A stretch of 11,306 nucleotides of DNA, from the NCBI GenBank assembly GCA_029067025.1, contig JAIEFH010000136.1, positions 1-11,306 of the forward strand, in the 5' to 3' direction. Numbering within the stretch: the first letter of the stretch is position 1; every line of letters begins with the position of its first letter. Origin of the DNA: Oscillospiraceae bacterium (GTDB lineage: Bacteria > Bacillota > Clostridia > Oscillospirales > Oscillospiraceae). Position numbers and translations under genes: made by a program. This document shows positions 5,947-11,306 of this stretch, piece by piece. The notes below the pieces were generated by a model. That model was not told the origin of the DNA and searched no databases. It worked only from the letters and a program-made list of their open reading frames with translations.

Positions 5947-6745
5947 TTCGATGGCAGACAGGATTCCTATGCCCCAAGTGCGGTGGCCGGCACAGCTATC
6001 GCCTGTCCAATGGGCTGTACCAGTGTACCCAGTGTCGCCGACAGTTCTCGGTCACTGCAGGGACAGTGCTCCACCGGAGCCATGTGCGGCTGACCATCTG
6101 GTTTCTGGCATTCTACCTGGTATGCTATGACAAGCGGGGTATCTCCGCAGTACAACTGTCGCGCCAGGTTGGCGTTACCATAAGATCGCATGGTATATGC
6201 TCAAGAGAATCCGTACAGCCATGGGACAGCGGAACGCAACGCACAAGCTGGAAGGTATCATTAAGTTTGACGACGCATACTTTGGCGGCCCAACCACAGG
6301 AAAAAAGCGGAGCCGGGGCACAGAAAAGGCAAAGGTTTTCGTGGCACTGTCTCTGGATATCCAGGGCAATCCCCGCTATATGAAAATGCGGGTAACATCC
6401 AATATCAAGCAGGCATCCGTGAAGAAGTTTGCCCACGCTGCCTTTGCCGATGGCAGCATAATCCGCAGCGATGGCTACCGCAGTTACACCCCGGCGCTGG
6501 AAGGCTACACCCATAAGCATAGTCCTTATGATCCCGATTCTGGCCTTCTCCATTGGCTGCGCATCATCATCGGCAATGCCAAGGCATTCATTCTCGGCAC
6601 TTATCACGGTCTGCCCAAAGCCAATCTCCAGTCCTATCTGGACGAGTTCTGTTTTCGTTTCTCCCGTCGTTCCTTCGGTGCGGCACTATTGGAGCGTTTG
6701 GCCTTCGCCATCACGTTCTCAAATCCGGCATACCCAAAGGGATAA
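5946..6745 (+). pseudogene. IS1595-family (ISXO2-like) transposase, 5'-truncated and frameshifted
   Basis: Reading begins inside the N-terminal region at FRWQTGFLCPKCGG, the start of the zinc ribbon (CPKC and CTQC pairs, then RRQFSVTAGTVLH). It continues through the helix-turn-helix-like region (ISAVQLSRQVGVT). At 6180-6181 one base is missing: inserting a T after ACC restores VTYKIAWYMLKRIR and joins this frame to the next. Downstream the DDE domain is complete: FDDAYFGG (first Asp pair near 6269), SDGYRSY (near 6470), GNAKAFILGTYHG and YLDEFCFRFSRR, ending at TAA 6743-6745. About 266 residues remain of a usual 280-300, so some 20-30 N-terminal residues and the start codon are missing. No confident terminal inverted repeats were found. 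The copy should be inactive. Confidence 0.85.
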
Positions 6746-6856
6746 CCACAAATATAAAATCTTTGACTGTCAGTTTGTCAATGCTTTTCAATTGGAACTG
6801 TCACCTGGATAATTCCAGACGGCCTCTACAATACGCTCTTTGCATGGCCTGCTTTA

Positions 6857-8419
6857 TTAGGTCTTTAGCTGTGTTGCTGCAAATTTGATTTCATCTTTGT
6901 TCAAATCTTGATCCGCATCTTCGTATATTATTTCATCTATAACTGAGTTTCGTTCATAGAGCTCCGTTTTCCGCTTCATTTTCGCAGCAAGAGTTTTTGT
7001 GCAACTACCGGCTCTAAGTCGCCAGGTCCAGTTGCCGCTAAGTGTGGACGGCGTATTAATTCGTGCCTTAGCGCCGAGTTGAAGCCAGTCCTGCATGGGA
7101 ATTATAGCGTAATTTGCTGCACAGGAAAGCACAGTGGATATGAAGAAATCTACACAGGCTTTATTGCTACCCGATTCACACATCAAATATGATTTTGCAT
7201 ACTGGACAGATTCTGCTGGGGCACTGTGTAGCCAACCAAGCGTTGTGTCGTTATCGTGTGTTCCGGTATACGCAACGCAGTTCTTTGGATATTTGAATGG
7301 AATATAATCGCTCTTTTCGCGAGCATCGAAGGCAAACTGCAAAACTTTCATGCCTGGAAATCCACTATACTCCAATAGTTCCCGAACCTCCGCCGTCAGA
7401 TAGCCCAGATCTTCCGCTATGATTGGAACATCCGGGAATGCTTCCCTGATGGAATCGACAAATGCTTTCCCCGGACCTTTCTGCCATTTACCGTTTCGTG
7501 CGTTTTTATCTCCATACGGGATAGCATAATAGCTTTCGAAGCCTCGAAAGTGATCAATCCTGAGGCAGTCATATAGCTCAAACGAGCCGCTCAGCCGCTC
7601 CTTCCACCATTGGAAGCCTGTTTCCTGCATTAGATCCCAGCGGTATAACGGGTTGCCCCAAAGTTGTCCATCTGCGGTAAAAGCGTCTGGTGGACACCCA
7701 GCAACCAAAATCGGGCGGTCATCCTCATCAAGTAGAAAAAGCTCTGGATTGGTCCATGCGTCTGCCGAATCAAGAGCAACATAGATTGGGATATCTCCGA
7801 TGATCTGAATGTCGCGCGCCTTAGCGTAAGCGGCAAGTTTTTTCCACTGTGTGAAGAATAACAGCTGAAGAAACACATAAAAGTCGATTTCAGAATGCAG
7901 TTCCTGTCTGGCCTTTTCAATCGCACGACATTCTCGTTTCCGTATCGCTTGTGGCCATTGCGTCCAAGAAACGCCGCACTGTGCATCTTTGAGTGCCATG
8001 AACAATGCGTAATCATCTACCCAGCTATGCGCTTTGCGAAAACGCTCAATTTCACTAGGATTATTGAAGTGGGAAAACGCTTTTTTCAAAATTATGTATC
8101 GGTACTGAAACTGTTTTGCATAATCGATTGCCGCACCGTCCTTTAGGTCGGCCAACGGAACACAGTCTTCTTTTTGGAGGAGTCCGTCCTCACAGATCAG
8201 ATCCAAATCAATGAAATACGGATTCCCGGCAAACCCCGAAAAGCTCTGATACGGACTATCACCAAAGCTGGTTGGGCCGATTGGCAGCACCTGCCACAGT
8301 CGCTGCCCTGCCTCATGCAGAAAATCAACCCAGTTATACGCAGCCTTACCTAATGTGCCAATGCCATACGGAGATGGCAGACTGAAAATGGGTAGCAGTA
8401 CCCCACTGCATCTTTCCAT
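6857..8419 (-). CDS. malQ: 4-alpha-glucanotransferase (amylomaltase), GH77
   Basis: The product is 520 residues and cytoplasmic, with no signal peptide. It transfers alpha-1,4-glucan segments between maltodextrins and releases glucose. The GH77 pattern is clear: N-terminal GVLLPIFSLPSPYGIGTLG, WQVLPIGPT (42-50), and DSPYQSFSGFAGNPYFIDLD (54-73). The catalytic set follows: nucleophile Asp289 (LRIDHFRG), acid/base Glu336 (IIAEDLG) and Asp389 (GTHDND). The ATG at 8419 has AAAGGGG upstream; a GTG at 8470 lies inside the intercistronic hairpin and adds residues unlike the family. After the usual end near LYER (490), there are about 30 extra, acidic residues. The gene is last in the operon after the amylase, 74 bp downstream. 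No clear terminator is seen between it and the IS remnant. Confidence 0.96.
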   Translation of the reverse strand: MERCSGVLLPIFSLPSPYGIGTLGKAAYNWVDFLHEAGQRLWQVLPIGPTSFGDSPYQSFSGFAGNPYFIDLDLICEDGLLQKEDCVPLADLKDGAAIDYAKQFQYRYIILKKAFSHFNNPSEIERFRKAHSWVDDYALFMALKDAQCGVSWTQWPQAIRKRECRAIEKARQELHSEIDFYVFLQLLFFTQWKKLAAYAKARDIQIIGDIPIYVALDSADAWTNPELFLLDEDDRPILVAGCPPDAFTADGQLWGNPLYRWDLMQETGFQWWKERLSGSFELYDCLRIDHFRGFESYYAIPYGDKNARNGKWQKGPGKAFVDSIREAFPDVPIIAEDLGYLTAEVRELLEYSGFPGMKVLQFAFDAREKSDYIPFKYPKNCVAYTGTHDNDTTLGWLHSAPAESVQYAKSYLMCESGSNKACVDFFISTVLSCAANYAIIPMQDWLQLGAKARINTPSTLSGNWTWRLRAGSCTKTLAAKMKRKTELYERNSVIDEIIYEDADQDLNKDEIKFAATQLKT

Positions 8420-8435
8420 AAAAGGCCCCTTTCGA

Positions 8436-8482
8436 TAACAACGACGGGTGGGCAACACAGACTGCTCCACCCGCCGTTGTTA
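8436..8482 (-). promoter_or_regulatory. Intercistronic hairpin between amylase and malQ
   Basis: In the minus-strand transcript positions 8482-8467 pair with 8451-8436: a 16-bp stem with one G·U pair and a 15-nt loop. There is no T-run after it (ATCGAAAGG follows, leading into the malQ ribosome binding site), so it is not a standard intrinsic terminator. It starts 11 bp after the amylase stop. Likely roles are protection of the upstream message, processing, or setting a different expression level for the secreted amylase and MalQ. Confidence 0.65.
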
Positions 8483-8493
8483 CAACTTGATGT

Positions 8494-10440
8494 TTAGAAT
8501 GTCGGATAAATATCGATTGTTGTACCACCTGTTCCAGTAAAGTTCAAACCACTGGACCATGTTTCGTTGTTGATCAGAGGCTTAAATTCAAATGTTTCAC
8601 CAGCGGGAATACGTTCTGTCTCAAAAACCCAACAATCAGACGAAACATTCAGCATACTGCGGCCAAGATCCCATTTTAGCGGATATTCATCGCCGCGCAG
8701 ATACATTGTATTTCCGAGTCCCACATCATAGTGGACGCGAATTGTTGTCACTGTGCGCTCCATTGGGGTGTACTTTGCAACCGTGCCAGATGTAAATACA
8801 TAGGCTGTTTTGGCAGGCAACGTAATGTCGAGCATTTTCCCTGTTACGCTTCCTCTTGTAATTTGTGCAGTCACAGAAGTATCAAGCAAATTCGTGAGGG
8901 TCGTACCAATCGTCAGGCTGCTTTCTGCACGAATCGGAATCTGTCGGGTTTCATTGCTTGTACCATTATTGAAGATTACAATTACTTCCTGACCGGTTGT
9001 ATCATCTCTGCGGGAGTATGCATATATATTATCCTCCGACCACATTTCACGCTGTACACCAGTTTGCAGGCACGAATAGGTTTTTCTCAGTTCGGCAAGC
9101 CGCTGAATATACTTATAGGTAATTCCGTTTTCTGAGAAACTGGGCATAACCTCGCGGTTTTCTTTGTTTGCGATACCAGCCCATTCAGTGGGTACGCCGC
9201 CACCGTAGCAGTTCTGCTCTGTTCCGTAATAAACATCAGGAATACCACGGACAGTAAAGATAAAAGTTAAAGCCAATCTGAGTTTTTGATAGTTATCATC
9301 AGCTAGACACAGGAAGCGATCACGATCATGATTGTCGATAAACGTAATGAGATGATTTACGTTTGCGTACTTGTAATCCTGATCAAATATCGCTTTAACT
9401 GTCGTGAAGCTGGCATCGTGAGCGAACACTTCACGGGCTTGGAAGAAGAGTGGGAAGTCAAGTACACCCCATTCATAATTGGAGAACGCACTCACATAAT
9501 CAACATCACCAACGAATATCTCACCGAATGACGGAACGCCAACGTAGGATTCAAACTCCTGCAGAAAATCCTTCGGCATCGAACGCGCAGCGTCAACACG
9601 GATGCCATCAGCGCCAGTCAGGGTAATCCAGTTTTTATATGCATCTTTGATTGCCTGCCGAGCATCGGCGTTATCCTGATTCAGATCATCAAGACCGCCG
9701 AGGTCATAGTTCAGAACCTGATTTTCATCATCCCAATTCGTAATATCACCATAATGATGATACCAATCGGGATTGTTGAAAGGAGCAGCCGGCTGATAGC
9801 TGGCGGAACTGTAGGTCGAACTTGCTCCATTGAAATAGTCTGCTGTATGATTCGGAACTACGTCCAGAATTACTTTGAGTCCCTTACTGTGGGCAGCAGA
9901 AACAAGATCGACCAAATCCTGCTTTGTGCCGAAATGAGGATCAGCAGAGTTGTAATCATGTGTAAAATAACCATGATAACCGGATTCTTCACCGTCTCTG
10001 CTTAGAAGCTCGTTCTGAGAAGGCGGCGAGATCCAAATTGCGGTCACACCTAGATTTTTTATATAATCCAGCTTCTGTGTGATGCCCTTCCAGTCACCGC
10101 CCTGCGTGTACTTGAGCTGGCCGGGGCGATATTCCTGATTCAGCGTACCATTATTCGTAGGATCTGCATCATAGAAACGATCTGTCAGGATCATGTAGAT
10201 AATATCACTTTCGCTCAGGACAGAACTACTGTCGGTCATCGCCTGAATCTCGGAGTCATTTGCCGCTTCCACAGGTGTGAAGTTTTCTGCACCGACAGTA
10301 TCAGAAAGAGCGGACGTGGTCAACGAGGTACCGACACCAGCGGCCAAAGCTGTTGGTGTGAGGACCATCGTTAAAACAAGTGCAACAATCAGAAGTGTGG
10401 AAAGGAACTTTGTTTGAAACGTTTTCTTTGTCGTAAACAT
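8494..10440 (-). CDS. Secreted GH13 alpha-amylase with C-terminal starch-binding-like domain
   Basis: The product is 648 residues. A typical Gram-positive signal peptide is present: basic start (TTKKTFQTK), hydrophobic core 12-28, probable cleavage after ALA-A near residue 34. The catalytic barrel runs from about 78 to 480. GH13 regions are clear: DVVPNH (193-198), GIRVDAAR with nucleophile Asp283, GEIF with acid/base Glu307, and FIDNHD with Asp372. The family also includes cyclodextrin glucanotransferases and maltogenic amylases, so exact product specificity is open. A beta-sandwich C domain follows (about 480-555). The last 85 residues (IRVHYDVGLGNTMYLRG to IYPTF) resemble a CBM20-like starch-binding module. 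No LPXTG or SLH anchor is seen, so it is probably released. The ATG at 10440 has an excellent AAAGGAGGT. It follows the permease gene by 36 bp on the same strand. Confidence 0.95.
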   Translation of the reverse strand: MFTTKKTFQTKFLSTLLIVALVLTMVLTPTALAAGVGTSLTTSALSDTVGAENFTPVEAANDSEIQAMTDSSSVLSESDIIYMILTDRFYDADPTNNGTLNQEYRPGQLKYTQGGDWKGITQKLDYIKNLGVTAIWISPPSQNELLSRDGEESGYHGYFTHDYNSADPHFGTKQDLVDLVSAAHSKGLKVILDVVPNHTADYFNGASSTYSSASYQPAAPFNNPDWYHHYGDITNWDDENQVLNYDLGGLDDLNQDNADARQAIKDAYKNWITLTGADGIRVDAARSMPKDFLQEFESYVGVPSFGEIFVGDVDYVSAFSNYEWGVLDFPLFFQAREVFAHDASFTTVKAIFDQDYKYANVNHLITFIDNHDRDRFLCLADDNYQKLRLALTFIFTVRGIPDVYYGTEQNCYGGGVPTEWAGIANKENREVMPSFSENGITYKYIQRLAELRKTYSCLQTGVQREMWSEDNIYAYSRRDDTTGQEVIVIFNNGTSNETRQIPIRAESSLTIGTTLTNLLDTSVTAQITRGSVTGKMLDITLPAKTAYVFTSGTVAKYTPMERTVTTIRVHYDVGLGNTMYLRGDEYPLKWDLGRSMLNVSSDCWVFETERIPAGETFEFKPLINNETWSSGLNFTGTGGTTIDIYPTF

Positions 10441-10476
10441 GATAATACCTCCTTTATATGTTTCGAGCTGACCTTG

Positions 10477-11241
10477 TTATCCTTTGATACCACCGGCCTG
10501 CAAACCGGAAACAAAGTACTTCTGGCAGCAGATGAAGATGATGAGTACGGGAATCAGGCTCGCCACAGACATGGCAAAGACATAGCCCCACTGTGTGAAC
10601 TGATGCTGTCCGAAGAAGCCGGAAATGGCAATCGGGAGTGTGCGCTTCTGCGTGTCGTTCAGGACTGTTAACGCCCACGGGAATTCTTCCCACGCCGTCA
10701 AAAAGTTGAAGATGCTGACGGATGCAATTGCTGGACTTGCCAGCGGGCAGATGACCTTAAAGAACACCGTGAGCACGCTACCGCCATCCATGTAGACGGC
10801 TTCATCGTATTCTCTGGGAATACTCTCAATGTAGCCTTTGATCATAAACGTGGAAAACGGAATAACCCACGCCACATAGAACGGCACCAATCCGAGAAGC
10901 TTGTTCGTAATTTTGAAGAACGAAGCAAGCTGATACTGTGTGATAATAAGCGTCGTGCCGGGGATAATCATTGTCCCGATAACAAGCGCAAAGAGCGCCT
11001 TCCTGCCGGGGAACCGAAAGCGTGCCACGCAGAAAGCCAGCGCTGTTGATACAAAAGCCGCAATTACAACAGTCAGCATGGCGACTATCGCGCTGTTTAA
11101 GAAATTGATATAGAATTTTTCCTGGCTAAAGATATACGCATAGTTTTCAAGCGTAATGCTGTCGAGCTCAGGGAAGAATTTGGGTGGGAACTCGTACAGT
11201 GCGCCGTTCGGCTTCAGAGACGTGCTGATCATGTAAATCAT
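10477..11241 (-). CDS. MalG-type carbohydrate ABC transporter permease, 5' end missing
   Basis: About 254 residues of genuine sequence remain of a protein that is usually about 275-285. It is the second inner-membrane subunit of a sugar ABC importer (CUT1 family), presumably for maltodextrin given its neighbours. It retains the periplasmic-side segment STSLKPNGALYEFPPKF. Membrane helices lie at about 50-72, 84-103, 114-136, 172-190 and 220-241. The EAA loop EYDEAVYMDGGSVLTVFF...PLASPAI (144-171) docks to the ATPase. The first helix is lost at the contig end. The apparent upstream residues MGSEMGIRDR are translated sequencing adapter, not protein, although they remain in frame. A MalE-type binding protein and MalF-type permease would be expected upstream but lie outside the contig. 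Confidence 0.95.
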   Translation of the reverse strand: MIYMISTSLKPNGALYEFPPKFFPELDSITLENYAYIFSQEKFYINFLNSAIVAMLTVVIAAFVSTALAFCVARFRFPGRKALFALVIGTMIIPGTTLIITQYQLASFFKITNKLLGLVPFYVAWVIPFSTFMIKGYIESIPREYDEAVYMDGGSVLTVFFKVICPLASPAIASVSIFNFLTAWEEFPWALTVLNDTQKRTLPIAISGFFGQHQFTQWGYVFAMSVASLIPVLIIFICCQKYFVSGLQAGGIKG

Positions 11242-11242
11242 C

Positions 11243-11306
11243 CTGTCTCTGATACCCATCTCCGAGCCCACGAGCCATCTCAGGATGGCGTATGCCGTCG
11301 TCTGCG
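11243..11306. other. Illumina Nextera adapter read-through (artefact)
   Basis: Positions 11243-11261 match the Tn5/Nextera mosaic end CTGTCTCTTATACACATCT with two mismatches. Positions 11262-11276 match the Read 2 adapter CCGAGCCCACGAGAC with one mismatch. Positions 11277-11284 are ATCTCAGG, which I recall as a standard 8-nt Nextera i7 index. Positions 11285-11306 match the start of the P7 sequence (ATCTCGTATGCCGTCTTCTG) with four mismatches. The order mosaic end, adapter, index, P7 is exactly that of a library read-through. Every mismatch is a change to G or to C, consistent with low-quality read ends. This segment should be trimmed. Confidence 0.96.

Noticed and set aside
5692..6093. Plus-strand 133-codon open frame running into the IS
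   Set aside because: It reads through the minus-strand terminator and then across the transposase zinc ribbon in the wrong frame, destroying the CPKC/CTQC cysteines that the correct frame shows.
6125..6607. Minus-strand 160-codon open frame opposite the transposase
   Set aside because: It is antisense to the clearly conserved DDE domain and shows no motif or start signal of its own.
5813..6805. Possible IS terminal repeats: GTGTCAGTTC (5813-5822) against the reverse complement near 6795-6805
   Set aside because: Only about 10 of 12 positions match, the left copy lies outside the transposase breakpoint and beyond the minus-strand gene tail, and the ends do not look like known IS1595 termini. 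Probably chance.
8420..8470. GTG at 8470 as an upstream start for malQ
   Set aside because: It lies inside the intercistronic hairpin and gives an N-terminus unlike GH77 proteins; the ATG at 8419 has a ribosome binding site and starts right at the family pattern.
11242..11306. Permease N-terminus extending to or beyond 11271
   Set aside because: The frame is open, but these codons are Nextera adapter and index sequence, so they do not belong to the gene.
1..11306. A novel defence, CRISPR, toxin-antitoxin or retron-type system
   Set aside because: No repeat array, reverse transcriptase, nuclease or toxin-antitoxin pair was found. The membrane protein/HTH pair is the only unknown operon, and nothing in it points to defence.

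Overview
The window looks like a contig from a Gram-positive gut Clostridium, most likely an Oscillospiraceae-type genome. The reasons are strong AGGAGG-type ribosome binding sites, sigma-A type promoters, a Tn916-like int/xis pair, and GC-rich housekeeping genes. This placement is inference. The right edge is not genomic: positions 11243-11306 read as Illumina Nextera adapter with an index and P7 sequence, so biological sequence ends at about 11242.

Layout. Positions 1-3400 are GC-rich (about 63% in a sampled line) and look like core chromosome. They hold the N-terminal part of a divergent GyrB/ParE-like topoisomerase (minus), a divergently transcribed pair of a small membrane protein and a Cro/CI-type HTH regulator (plus), a terminator, then a flavodoxin-fold NAD(P)H oxidoreductase and the GTPase/ATPase YchF (both minus). 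At 3401-5033, at lower GC (about 42% in a sampled line), a tyrosine integrase with all six catalytic residues and an excisionase-like protein mark one end of an integrative element placed just upstream of ychF. Positions 5034-6745 are a decayed zone: no intact gene, two good intrinsic terminators pointing in opposite senses, the 3' tail of an unrecognised minus-strand gene, and a 5'-truncated, frameshifted IS1595-family transposase.

Positions 6857-11242 (about 47-50% GC in sampled lines) hold a minus-strand starch/maltodextrin operon: a MalG-type ABC permease (5' end lost at the contig end), a secreted GH13 alpha-amylase, and the cytoplasmic 4-alpha-glucanotransferase MalQ. The expected logic is extracellular starch hydrolysis, ABC import of maltodextrins and intracellular rearrangement by MalQ. 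A 16-bp hairpin separates the amylase and malQ genes.

I saw no tRNA, rRNA, CRISPR array or evident defence system, and nothing that clearly amounts to a new biological system. The most solid unusual observations are the adapter at the contig end, the structure around the int/xis module (11-bp-spaced repeats, a hairpin over the int ribosome binding site), the broken IS1595 copy at a sharp junction, and the composition change between ychF and the starch operon.
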